Shown here: positions 34,517-42,425 of the stretch, one piece after another
Layout: every line of letters starts with the position of its first letter
Position numbering within the stretch: the first letter of the stretch is position 1
DNA from: an uncultured Bacteroidales bacterium
GTDB taxonomy: Bacteria > Bacteroidota > Bacteroidia > Bacteroidales > UBA932
Length of the DNA stretch: 64,000 bases
Assembly (NCBI GenBank): GCA_910585445.1
Contig: CAJUEK010000001.1
Span: 1-64,000 of the forward strand
Direction of reading: 5' to 3'
Position numbers and translations under genes: made by a program
Notes under the pieces: model-generated
Database searches by the model: none
What the model saw: the letters and a program-made list of their open reading frames with translations, nothing else
Told to the model about the DNA's origin: nothing

Positions 34517-35512
34517 TTAAAGGTTCGGATTCACGCTCTTCCAATCAGCAACAGCCGGGATGATTCCGAGCTCGATAATCTCGTCACGCATCTTGCAGAG
34601 GTGAGCATATGACTTGTCAAGAGCAGCCATCTCCTCCTCTGTTCCGGTAACCTCTGAATAGTGAACACCGTCAGCATCCATCACTGTAGGCATTGCCATC
34701 ATTACATGCTGGTACTTCTCATTGTTCACATAGCATCCTGCTGGCCAAGAAATGCCCTCTCCACCCATTGCAGCGGCAATCATGCGCACTGAGCAGTATG
34801 CAGGGCTCTGGAATGAAGAACGTCCGCGGAGCTTGATGATTGCAGCGCCGCCCTGGATGACCTCAACCTTCATTTCAGCCCATCTCTCAGCAGAAATCTT
34901 GGTTCCGAGTATCTCTGAGAACGGAACGCCGTCAACTGTTACCTTTGAAGCGAATACAGCCATCTGCTCGCCGTGTCCGCCATATGTAGAGCAGTTTTTC
35001 ACGAGGCTCTGCTTTACTCCGCACTCCTTTGCGATGGCGCTCTGCAGACGTGTTGAGTCAAGAGCGGCAAGAGTAGTCACCTGTGAAGGCTTAAGGCCTG
35101 AATGGAGAAGCACAACAAGTCCTGTAAGGTCAGCAGGGTTGAAGATAACCACCACATGCTTCACGTCAGGACAATATGTCTTCACGTTCTTTCCGAACTC
35201 CTCAGCAATCTGGCAGTTGCCTTTGAGAAGGTCTTCGCGTGTCATTCCCTCCTTACGTGGAGCTCCACCGGAAGAGATGATGTACTTGGCATCGGTGAAA
35301 GCCTCTTTAGGGTCAGTTGTCCATGTGAGGTTCACACCTTCGAAGCCGCAATGGAACATTTCCTCTGCAACTCCCTTGAGACCTGGCTCATACACATCAT
35401 AGAGACAGATGTTCGGAGTAAGTTTCATCATCATGGCAGTCTGGGCCATGTTTGATCCGATCATGCCGGCAGCACCGACGATCACGAGCTTGTCGTTAGT
35501 CAAAAATTCCAT
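34517..35512 (-). CDS. mdh: Malate dehydrogenase
   Basis: 331 residues. NAD-binding loop VGAAGMIGSNMAQ, substrate-binding ISSGGAPRKEGMTR, and catalytic His in NCSTYGGHGEQMAVF. It interconverts malate and oxaloacetate, in this group mainly on the reductive branch to fumarate and succinate. Monocistronic. Its promoter is the outer box of repeat array R3. Confidence 0.95.
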   Translation of the reverse strand: MEFLTNDKLVIVGAAGMIGSNMAQTAMMMKLTPNICLYDVYEPGLKGVAEEMFHCGFEGVNLTWTTDPKEAFTDAKYIISSGGAPRKEGMTREDLLKGNCQIAEEFGKNVKTYCPDVKHVVVIFNPADLTGLVVLLHSGLKPSQVTTLAALDSTRLQSAIAKECGVKQSLVKNCSTYGGHGEQMAVFASKVTVDGVPFSEILGTKISAERWAEMKVEVIQGGAAIIKLRGRSSFQSPAYCSVRMIAAAMGGEGISWPAGCYVNNEKYQHVMMAMPTVMDADGVHYSEVTGTEEEMAALDKSYAHLCKMRDEIIELGIIPAVADWKSVNPNL

Positions 35513-35549
35513 AATATCAGTTAAATTAATGTCTTTGTTTCAAAACTTT

Positions 35550-35740
35550 GCAAATATACGAAAAAGCTGAGAGCAAAACGTCAAGCTTGCTTGTAAAGTT
35601 TTGCCGAAGCGCAAACGTATATGTGTCCGACAGGACAAATATACGAAAAAGTCGAGAGCAGAAGCAAAGTTTACTTTGATTATGCCGAGACGCATCAGTA
35701 TATGTGCGCAAGGCGCAAATATACGAAAAAGTAGGAAGCA
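35550..35740. repeat. Promoter-bearing palindromic repeat array R3 (two units)
   Basis: Boxes CAAATATACG start at 35551, 35636 and 35716, a period of 85 and 80 bp. Unit 1: H1 35573-35604 (GCAAAAC/GTTTTGC), linker GCCGAAGC, H2 35616-35645 (inner stem TGTCC/GGACA). Unit 2: short H1 35665-35678 (CAAAGT/ACTTTG), linker GCCGAGACGCA, H2 35698-35724 (inner stem TGCGC/GCGCA). A third, truncated core (GAAAAAGTAGGAAGC) follows. The array lies upstream of mdh and reads away from it. Confidence 0.82.
35551..35558 (-). promoter_or_regulatory. Promoter -7 box (TATATTTG) of mdh
   Basis: Minus strand CGTATATTTGC, 39 bases before the mdh ATG. Confidence 0.6.
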
Positions 35741-35827
35741 AACATCAAGATTGCATCAAATCAGCACCATCTTCTTATGATTAAAAAATTTAAGCTGTTT
35801 CTGATTTTCAGATATCAAAACATTTAG

Positions 35828-35835
35828 TATCTTTG
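35828..35835 (+). promoter_or_regulatory. Promoter -7 box (TATCTTTG) of the structured leader
   Basis: TATCTTTGCC, about 240 bases before the phosphopantetheinyl transferase ATG. Transcription from here would produce the multi-hairpin RNA. Confidence 0.6.
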
Positions 35836-35841
35836 CCCCAT

Positions 35842-36061
35842 ATTTAAAATTAAAGACAAGTGGAACCTCCCAGTCCGATATTGACAAATCAGAATACCCA
35901 GGCGGATCAGATGTCTGACGACCCGCTCTCCCAAAACATTTATATGATCATGGGAGCCCCCTCAGAGAATTGCGGGGAGGCTTATTCCGTGTGCGCATGG
36001 TCTGCGCGCACAGGATTGTCGTATATAGGCACATCTGACGGGACCGTTTCATAGTCGGCTG
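35842..36061 (+). ncRNA. Candidate structured RNA upstream of the phosphopantetheinyl transferase gene
   Basis: About 220 bases with a run of strong hairpins: A 35902-35926 (GCGG/CCGC, TCAG/CTGA), B 35928-35956 (CTCCCA/TGGGAG), C 35956-35981 (GCCCCC/GGGAGGC-type) and D 35990-36012 (TGTGCGC/GCGCACA). A closing stem pairs 35877-35890 with 36014-36026, and CAGtCCGA (35871-35878) with TCGGCTG (36055-36061). TCAGATG (35907-35913) is also perfectly complementary to CATCTGA (36032-36038), giving an alternative fold. I do not recognise a named family. No T run follows, so it may be a leader. Confidence 0.5.
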
Positions 36062-36074
36062 AACACATTGTGAC

Positions 36075-36710
36075 ATGGCACTATATTTAAGAAAGAAACT
36101 TGACAACAAGGCTGAGATCGCCGTATGGCAGATTACAGAGACGGAAGAGCAGCTTATGAGCCTCAGTTCCGTACCCAACGACGAGATGGAGGAGATTTCC
36201 ATCATCCGCAACAAGAACCAGAGAATGCAGAGACTGGCAGTCAGGGCACTCCTGAATGAAGTGTTCGAGGAAAAGATGTATCTCAACCACCATGACAACG
36301 GCAAGCCGTATCTGGAAAACTGCGTGACCAACATCAGCATCACGCATACGGACAAATATGTCGCAATCATAACGCATGACGAGGACGACCTCGGGATAGA
36401 CATAGAGTCACTTGACCGCGACTTTTCCGCCGTCGAGAAGAAAGTCCTGTCTGAGGATGAGATTGAAGACCTAGAAGATGACACCAGAAACGAGCAGCTC
36501 GCCATCTACTGGTGCGCGAAAGAAGCCATATTCAAAAGGATGTCCCAGAACAGGGTTGACCTGGCCGAGCAGATTGAGGTGGAAAAATTCCGTCCGAAAG
36601 GCGAAGGAGAGCTTGAGGCCACCTTTATACATAAGGACGAGCACGAGGAGGAATTTGAGCTTGAATACATGACTTTCGACAGGCACGTACTGGTATGGCT
36701 TGTCGGTTAG
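36075..36710 (+). CDS. 4'-phosphopantetheinyl transferase superfamily protein
   Basis: 211 residues. Superfamily motifs are present: ISITHTDKYVAII, LGIDIESLDR (Mg-binding GIDIE) and YWCAKEAIFK (WxxKEA). It moves the phosphopantetheine arm from CoA to a carrier protein. The Sfp-like layout (about 200 residues, both motifs) rather than the short AcpS layout. No carrier protein or synthase is adjacent. Preceded by the structured leader at 35842-36061. Confidence 0.9.
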   Translation: MALYLRKKLDNKAEIAVWQITETEEQLMSLSSVPNDEMEEISIIRNKNQRMQRLAVRALLNEVFEEKMYLNHHDNGKPYLENCVTNISITHTDKYVAIITHDEDDLGIDIESLDRDFSAVEKKVLSEDEIEDLEDDTRNEQLAIYWCAKEAIFKRMSQNRVDLAEQIEVEKFRPKGEGELEATFIHKDEHEEEFELEYMTFDRHVLVWLVG

Positions 36711-36784
36711 CGCCCTTCCTGTCCTCCCCTCACCAAAAATAACACATTTGTTTATCAATTTAGATTTTTTCTAAATTAAATACA

Positions 36785-36830
36785 ATAGGAATCCTCTGTT
36801 AAACAAGCAGTTAACAGGGGATTCCTATTT
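36785..36830 (+). terminator. Long perfect hairpin after the phosphopantetheinyl transferase gene
   Basis: ATAGGAATCC and CTGTTAA pair with TTAACAG and GGATTCCTAT, a stem of about 17 bp with one mismatch around an eight-base loop. The plus-strand exit (TTTATTG) is only a weak T run, so it may be an RNA-stabilising stem as well as a terminator. Confidence 0.6.
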
Positions 36831-36882
36831 ATTGTTGAAAACTTTTTCCAATACTTGCAGGAGATTATAAGAAGTATTCCAT

Positions 36883-36890
36883 TATCTTTG
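36883..36890 (+). promoter_or_regulatory. Promoter -7 box (TATCTTTG) of nrdDG
   Basis: TATCTTTGTC, about 108 bases before the nrdD ATG. No clear NrdR box was seen in the leader. Confidence 0.55.
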
Positions 36891-36997
36891 TCCTCCGGTT
36901 TTGACAGACCAAATCCGGCAAGACATACAATCAAAAACACATACACATTTTCGGTCCGCGATATAGCGGTAGCGGACTGATATAAACAGGATATCTT

Positions 36998-39205
36998 ATG
37001 GTCAGAAATGTTATCAAGCGCGACGGCAGGGTCGTGGAATTCGACAAGCGTAAAATTGTTGATGCCATACTCAAGGCTATGGACGTCACAGAAGAGGGCG
37101 AAGACATCGTCCTTGCTGCGGAAATTGCATCGGCAATCTCCAAAATAAACGAGGACAGGATGAGCGTGGAGAACATCCAGGACCACGTTGAGATCGAACT
37201 CATGAACAGCCCGAGAAAAGAAGTCGCAAAGAAATACATAGCATACCGCAACCAGCGTAACCTTGCGAGAAAGGCTAAGTCACGCGAGATATTCCAGGAA
37301 ATCATTGACGCGCAGGCAACGGAAATAACAAGGGAGAACGCCAACATGAATGCGGACACACCTGCAGGCATGATGATGAAATTCGCCTCCGAGTCCACTA
37401 AATCATATGTTGACGAATGCATGCTCTCCGAAGACGTCAAGGACGCGGTAAAGGGAAACTATATCCACATACACGACAAGGACTATTATCCGACCAAGAG
37501 CCTGACCTGCATACAGCACCCTCTCGACAAGATTCTCGAAGACGGGTTCTTCGCAGGACATGGTGAGTCAAGGCCGGCAAAGCGCATCGAGACAGCAAGC
37601 ATACTCGGATGCATCTCAATGGAGACGGTACAGAACGAGATGCACGGCGGCCAGGCAATTCCCGCTTTCGACTTCTATATGGCCCCTTTTGTCAGAAGGT
37701 CATTCCAGGAAGAGCTTGACAAAATCGGGGAAATCAACGGAGAAGACTACAAGAGGCTCTACGATGCTCCGATAGACGATTACATCAAACGCGACCTGGT
37801 AGGAATACAGGGTGACGACAGGGTAATACAGCACGCGATAAACATGACCGTAAGCCGTGTCCACCAGTCAATGGAGGCATTCGTGCACAACATGAACTCT
37901 ATACACTCGCGCGGAGGCAACCAGGTGGTATTCAGCTCAATAAACTACGGAACGGACACTTCAGCCGAAGGACGATGCGTAATTCGTGAAATACTGAACA
38001 CTACTTATGAGGGAGTCGGCAACGGCTCGACAGCCATATTCCCGATACAGATATGGAAGAAGAAGAGAGGCGTAAGCTACCTTCCGGAAGACAGGAACTA
38101 CGACCTGTACAAATTCGCCTGCAAAGTGTCGGCGAGAAGATTCTTCCCTAATTTCCTCAACCTTGACGCTCCGTTCAACAAACATGAATTGTGGAGGGCG
38201 GATGACCCTAAGAGATACCAGCATGAGGTTGCCACTATGGGCTGCCGCACAAGGGTATTCGAAAACAGGTTCGGGCCTAAGACGTCAATCGGACGCGGAA
38301 ACCTTTCATTCACGACAATAAACATAGTGAAGCTGGCCATCGAGTGCATGGGAATCCAGAACCAGGAGGACAGGATACACGAATTTTTCACGAAACTCGA
38401 CTGGGCTCTCGAAATTGCGGCAAAGCAGCTTAATGAAAGATTCAATTTCCAGAAGACTGCCCTCAAAAAACAGTTCCCTCTGCTCATGGGAGCGCTCTGG
38501 CTTGACAGTGACAAACTCTCTGACAATGACACCATTGAGGCAGTAATCAACCACGGAACCCTCGGAATAGGTTTCATCGGACTTGCAGAGACCCTCATCG
38601 CCCTATGCGGCAAGCACCATGGAGAGTCTCAGGAGGCACAGGAGCTTGGCCTGAGGATAGTGTCATTCATGAAGGACAAGGTCGGCGAGTTCTCCGAGAA
38701 GTACAGGCACAACTTCAGCGTGCTTGCAACTCCGGCAGAAGGCCTCTCTGGAAGATTCACAAAGGGCGACAAAAAGAAATTCGGAGTGATTCCGGGCATT
38801 ACCGACAAGGACTATTACACGAACTCCAACCATGTTCCGGTATATTATAAATGCACCCCGAAGCACAAGGCGGAAATCGAGGCGCCATACCATCCGCTTA
38901 CCGGCGGCGGCCACATCTTCTATGTGGAGATCGACGGAGATGCCACTCATAACCCTGAGGCAATCATGACAATCGTGGACCTTATGGACAAATATGACAT
39001 AGGTTACGGTTCAGTCAACCACAACAGGAACAGGTGCATAGACTGCGGATTCGAGAATGCTGACGAGGGACTTTCCGTATGCCCTCACTGCGGAAGCAGC
39101 AAGATAGACAAGCTCCAGCGCATCACTGGCTACCTCGTGGGCACTACAGACAGGTGGAACAGCGCCAAGCTGGCCGAGCTTAAAGACCGCGTGGTCCACA
39201 AATAG
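36998..39205 (+). CDS. nrdD: Anaerobic ribonucleoside-triphosphate reductase NrdD
   Basis: 735 residues. N-terminal ATP-cone (VIKRDGRVVEFDKRKIVDAI, residues 4-95), then the barrel with GGNQVVFSSINYGTDTSAEGR. C-terminal zinc ribbon CIDCGFE...CPHC and the glycyl radical site RITGYLVGTTDRWN near the end. It reduces NTPs to dNTPs without oxygen, using a radical made by NrdG. This is strong evidence of an anaerobic lifestyle. Followed by nrdG six bases later. Confidence 0.97.
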   Translation: MVRNVIKRDGRVVEFDKRKIVDAILKAMDVTEEGEDIVLAAEIASAISKINEDRMSVENIQDHVEIELMNSPRKEVAKKYIAYRNQRNLARKAKSREIFQEIIDAQATEITRENANMNADTPAGMMMKFASESTKSYVDECMLSEDVKDAVKGNYIHIHDKDYYPTKSLTCIQHPLDKILEDGFFAGHGESRPAKRIETASILGCISMETVQNEMHGGQAIPAFDFYMAPFVRRSFQEELDKIGEINGEDYKRLYDAPIDDYIKRDLVGIQGDDRVIQHAINMTVSRVHQSMEAFVHNMNSIHSRGGNQVVFSSINYGTDTSAEGRCVIREILNTTYEGVGNGSTAIFPIQIWKKKRGVSYLPEDRNYDLYKFACKVSARRFFPNFLNLDAPFNKHELWRADDPKRYQHEVATMGCRTRVFENRFGPKTSIGRGNLSFTTINIVKLAIECMGIQNQEDRIHEFFTKLDWALEIAAKQLNERFNFQKTALKKQFPLLMGALWLDSDKLSDNDTIEAVINHGTLGIGFIGLAETLIALCGKHHGESQEAQELGLRIVSFMKDKVGEFSEKYRHNFSVLATPAEGLSGRFTKGDKKKFGVIPGITDKDYYTNSNHVPVYYKCTPKHKAEIEAPYHPLTGGGHIFYVEIDGDATHNPEAIMTIVDLMDKYDIGYGSVNHNRNRCIDCGFENADEGLSVCPHCGSSKIDKLQRITGYLVGTTDRWNSAKLAELKDRVVHK

Positions 39206-39211
39206 CGGCAG

Positions 39212-39751
39212 ATGGACTGCAAGACAAGAGACAACAGCCTTTCCGGTATATCAGGAATACGCATTCTTGATATACTGGAAGAGACTATGGCTGACGGCCC
39301 CGGCCTGAGGACAGCCATATATTGTGCAGGTTGCGCACATCATTGCCCGGGATGCCATAACCCGCAGTCATGGGACTTCACTGGAGGACGCATGGCCAGC
39401 ATAGAGGAAATCCTGGACATAATAAAAGAAGACGAATTCTGCAATGTGACATTCTCAGGAGGAGACCCGCTCTATCAGGTGGAGGCCTTCACTGAGCTGG
39501 CGCGGCGCATCAAGGAAGAAACGGACAAGACCATCTGGTGCTACACCGGCTTCACTTATGAGGAAATCATCGCAGACGCAAGACTCAGCATGATTCTTCC
39601 ATATTTGGACGTCATTGTGGACGGTCCGTTCATAGAAGAGAAAAAAGACAAGGAGCTGCTTTTCAGGGGCAGCTCCAATCAAAGGATAATATATCTTAAC
39701 GGAAAGCCTGACGACACGATACCTGGCACGGTACCGCTCATACAGGCCTAG
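39212..39751 (+). CDS. nrdG: Anaerobic ribonucleotide reductase activase NrdG
   Basis: 179 residues. Radical SAM protein with the cluster-binding CAGCAHHCPGCHNPQSW (CxxxCxxxC-type spacing) near residue 37, and FSGGDPLYQ. It installs the glycyl radical in NrdD by reductive cleavage of SAM. Co-transcribed with nrdD. Confidence 0.96.
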   Translation: MDCKTRDNSLSGISGIRILDILEETMADGPGLRTAIYCAGCAHHCPGCHNPQSWDFTGGRMASIEEILDIIKEDEFCNVTFSGGDPLYQVEAFTELARRIKEETDKTIWCYTGFTYEEIIADARLSMILPYLDVIVDGPFIEEKKDKELLFRGSSNQRIIYLNGKPDDTIPGTVPLIQA

Positions 39752-39757
39752 TGACCA

Positions 39758-41203
39758 TTACTTCCGCTTCAGCTGAGAATAGAAACGGTTATGCGGCCCT
39801 GCATTCTGGACACAAAAGTCCAGTCCGCAATCCTGGCACCATCCGCCTCCACACAGCACATATTCCAAGGAAGCCTTGAAACGGTGTCCGTTTTCACATT
39901 CCCACTCGAAGATGGCTCCTGCCTGGCCGAGATTCTCTTCCGGCCCGATGAACTTGCCTCCGCGGAATTCCGCAGCAGCCCTGACTTCATCAAGAGTAAG
40001 TTCGACAACAGGCGTATCAACATTCCAGCCATGTTTCAGATTGAACGCTTCTCCCGTCTCCAGGGCCTTGTCAAGATTCTTTTCGAGATAAGGCGGACGC
40101 ATCTGCTCCCATGAGCGGATGTTACGGTATGCCTCCATCGAGCCGTAATACGCGGCCAGCTTCTCATGATCGTCCTCAACCCAAGACTGCGTGCCCATGC
40201 CTTTTTCAAAAGCATAGCGCTTCATGAAAAGCTTTATGGCAAAGGCCGGTGCAAGGCAGGCAAGCGAATAGAACCATGGAAGCCCCTTCTTCATGTCTGC
40301 AAAATATTTGTCAACCGGGACATTGGCCCTGAAGTGAAGGTGCTTTTCAAGCTCGTCAGCATCCATATACCACATTCCATGGAAATTGCGTGTCGCAAAC
40401 CACTGCGGCTCGAACACTTTCTCAGGAGACGGCAGTCCAAGCGCACCGAGCATGCGGTGAAGGAACTCATAGTTGGTCATACGGTACTCCTCTCCGCTGC
40501 TTATGTTATAGAATTTGTTCCAGAAGTCGTCAGCAACCCAGTCTTCACAGACATTTGCGAGAAGACGTCCGGAATCTTCTATTGTCGCCCACTCGAGCAC
40601 TCCTGCCATAGGCACGTGGAATGCTGTCGGATTGACGACTTTGAGGATTCCCGGATACAGGATTCCCGTCTGCCTGAGAGACACCCATTTCTTTATGCCG
40701 GAATCGACAATAATCTTTTCCGCCTTACATTTGGACACAGAATACATGTCATAGCGGCTTGCGCATACAGGATCTCCGGCACGTCCCCAGTGCTCGGGAA
40801 CGCTCCTGTCTCCATACTGGGCAATCGAACCGATATACACCACCTTTATATTGTCGGCATCAGGCTGTGCAAGGACAGCCTTTGCAATATGCTCGGCAGC
40901 CGAGACATTCACTTTCAGAGTCTTTTCCGGATAATAGTCAGCGGCCGGGGAAACCATTCCTCCCACATGAAGCACATAATCAGCTCCCGTTACACCCCTG
41001 AGCACATCTTCATAAGAAGTCAAATCTCCCCAGATTATCGTAACGGAAGGGTCATTCTCATATTTCTTCAGCAGTTTCCGGTTTTTCTTTCCCGAGCGGG
41101 CCAAAAGTCTTATGTCAAACTTGTTCTTTTTGTAGAGTTCCTGGAAACCGGCCCATCCCATATTGCCGGTACCTCCTGTCAAAAATATTGTCTTCTTTTT
41201 CAT
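39758..41203 (-). CDS. NAD-dependent epimerase/dehydratase (extended SDR) with C-terminal Cys-rich tail
   Basis: 481 residues. Extended SDR fold: TGGTGNMGWAG (NAD loop), GDLTSYEDVL, VVYIGSIAQYGD and the catalytic YSVSK. About 330 residues cover the SDR part; the rest is unusual. Residues 437-470 have CENGHRF...LCGGGWCQDCGLDFC, which looks like a zinc ribbon. The substrate is unknown. Third gene after the TPR and EnvC-like genes (24-base gap), so it may act on envelope sugars or lipids. It converges on nrdG. Confidence 0.82.
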   Translation of the reverse strand: MKKKTIFLTGGTGNMGWAGFQELYKKNKFDIRLLARSGKKNRKLLKKYENDPSVTIIWGDLTSYEDVLRGVTGADYVLHVGGMVSPAADYYPEKTLKVNVSAAEHIAKAVLAQPDADNIKVVYIGSIAQYGDRSVPEHWGRAGDPVCASRYDMYSVSKCKAEKIIVDSGIKKWVSLRQTGILYPGILKVVNPTAFHVPMAGVLEWATIEDSGRLLANVCEDWVADDFWNKFYNISSGEEYRMTNYEFLHRMLGALGLPSPEKVFEPQWFATRNFHGMWYMDADELEKHLHFRANVPVDKYFADMKKGLPWFYSLACLAPAFAIKLFMKRYAFEKGMGTQSWVEDDHEKLAAYYGSMEAYRNIRSWEQMRPPYLEKNLDKALETGEAFNLKHGWNVDTPVVELTLDEVRAAAEFRGGKFIGPEENLGQAGAIFEWECENGHRFKASLEYVLCGGGWCQDCGLDFCVQNAGPHNRFYSQLKRK

Positions 41204-41227
41204 ATCATCAAAATTTATGGCCGCATT

Positions 41228-42421
41228 CTATCTGAGCCAATGCTCCGGATTCTGCGGCACGGTATCTTTCCAAAGTTCAAAATGCAGCTGTGTCTGCCCC
41301 ATTATGGTATCGACAGTGCCGAGAGCCTGTCCGGTAATTACCTTGTCACCTACCTTTACATCAACGGTGGCGAGCTTGCAATAAAAAGTAAAATAATTCT
41401 TTCCGTGCTGCACAAGGACACATTTGTTGTATCCCGGCATGACGAAGACCTGCTTCACAGTTCCGCCAAACACGGCCTTTGCGCGCGTTCCGCTTGAGAC
41501 GGCCATATCTATACCATTGTTCGCCGGCAATTCAAGATTCTTGAAGACAGGATGATACTGCTTGCCGAACCTGGACACTACCGGCCCGTCAACAGGTCTC
41601 GGAAGCTTGCCCTTATTCTTGAAGAAATCTTTTGAAAGACTTATTTCCGCAGCGTCATCAGGCTTTGTCCCGTCCGGTTTTTTCTTGGCCTTGACTGCTT
41701 CGGCAATAATCCTCTGGATTTCACGGTTAAGGGCATCCACTTCCTTCTTCTTGGAAGAAAGCTGCTTCTCATATTTTCTGCGGTCCTTTTTCAGCTGGCG
41801 CACGACTTCATCACACCGCGCTTCATCCTTGCCAAGCTTATCGAGTTCACGCACACGCTCAGCACGGACTTTCTCAGCATCTTTTTTCAGAAGAGCAAGC
41901 TGTTCTTTCTCGTTTTCAAGCTCAACCTTTGCCGCGCGTATCTTCTTGGCCTCGTTTTTCATTTCGGAAGAAAGGTTTTTGAAATATCCGAAACGGCGAT
42001 ATGCCTGCGTAAGGTCATTGCTTGCAAGCATATACATATACCAGACGCGTGAATCGCGGTTACGGTATGCGCTCATTACCAGACGGGAATAATGCCCGGT
42101 AAGAGTGTCCACACGCGCCTGCATCCTGTTTATGCCGCGCTGTTTCAGGTAAATCTTGTCCGAATACTCACGAATCTGCCTGTCGCTTTCCGCCACAAGA
42201 GCCTTTCTGTTGGAAATGTTCTTCCGTATCAGTTCCAGGTCAGAAAGCATTGAGCTGCTCTTGGAGGCATTGGACGCTATCTGGGCATCCAGAATCGCAA
42301 TCTCGCGTTCCAGGCGGGCCTTTTTCTCCTCATGCTGCCTTGTATCCTGGGCTGAAGCTGCAAAACAGACTCCTATCGTCAAGGTGACAACTGCAAAGGT
42401 TTTCAACAATAGCTGCTTCAT
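41228..42421 (-). CDS. EnvC-like murein hydrolase activator (degenerate LytM domain)
   Basis: 397 residues. Signal peptide (to about residue 24), then 220 residues of coiled coil, then a LytM/M23 domain at about 290-397. Active M23 enzymes need H..D and HxH zinc ligands. Here the first His is Asn (NNGIDM), and the HLHFE motif is QLHFE, so it is probably not catalytic. That, plus the coiled coil, fits EnvC, which activates amidases at the septum. It starts four bases after the TPR gene ends. Confidence 0.85.
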   Translation of the reverse strand: MKQLLLKTFAVVTLTIGVCFAASAQDTRQHEEKKARLEREIAILDAQIASNASKSSSMLSDLELIRKNISNRKALVAESDRQIREYSDKIYLKQRGINRMQARVDTLTGHYSRLVMSAYRNRDSRVWYMYMLASNDLTQAYRRFGYFKNLSSEMKNEAKKIRAAKVELENEKEQLALLKKDAEKVRAERVRELDKLGKDEARCDEVVRQLKKDRRKYEKQLSSKKKEVDALNREIQRIIAEAVKAKKKPDGTKPDDAAEISLSKDFFKNKGKLPRPVDGPVVSRFGKQYHPVFKNLELPANNGIDMAVSSGTRAKAVFGGTVKQVFVMPGYNKCVLVQHGKNYFTFYCKLATVDVKVGDKVITGQALGTVDTIMGQTQLHFELWKDTVPQNPEHWLR

Positions 42422-42425
42422 CCCG

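Noticed and set aside
35550..35740. CRISPR-like periodic array
   Set aside because: The period is 80-85 bp, the variable parts are themselves palindromic and related between units, and there are no cas genes.
35860..36054. 64-codon open frame in the leader of the phosphopantetheinyl transferase gene
   Set aside because: It would need a GTG start, has no family similarity, and lies wholly in strongly structured RNA.
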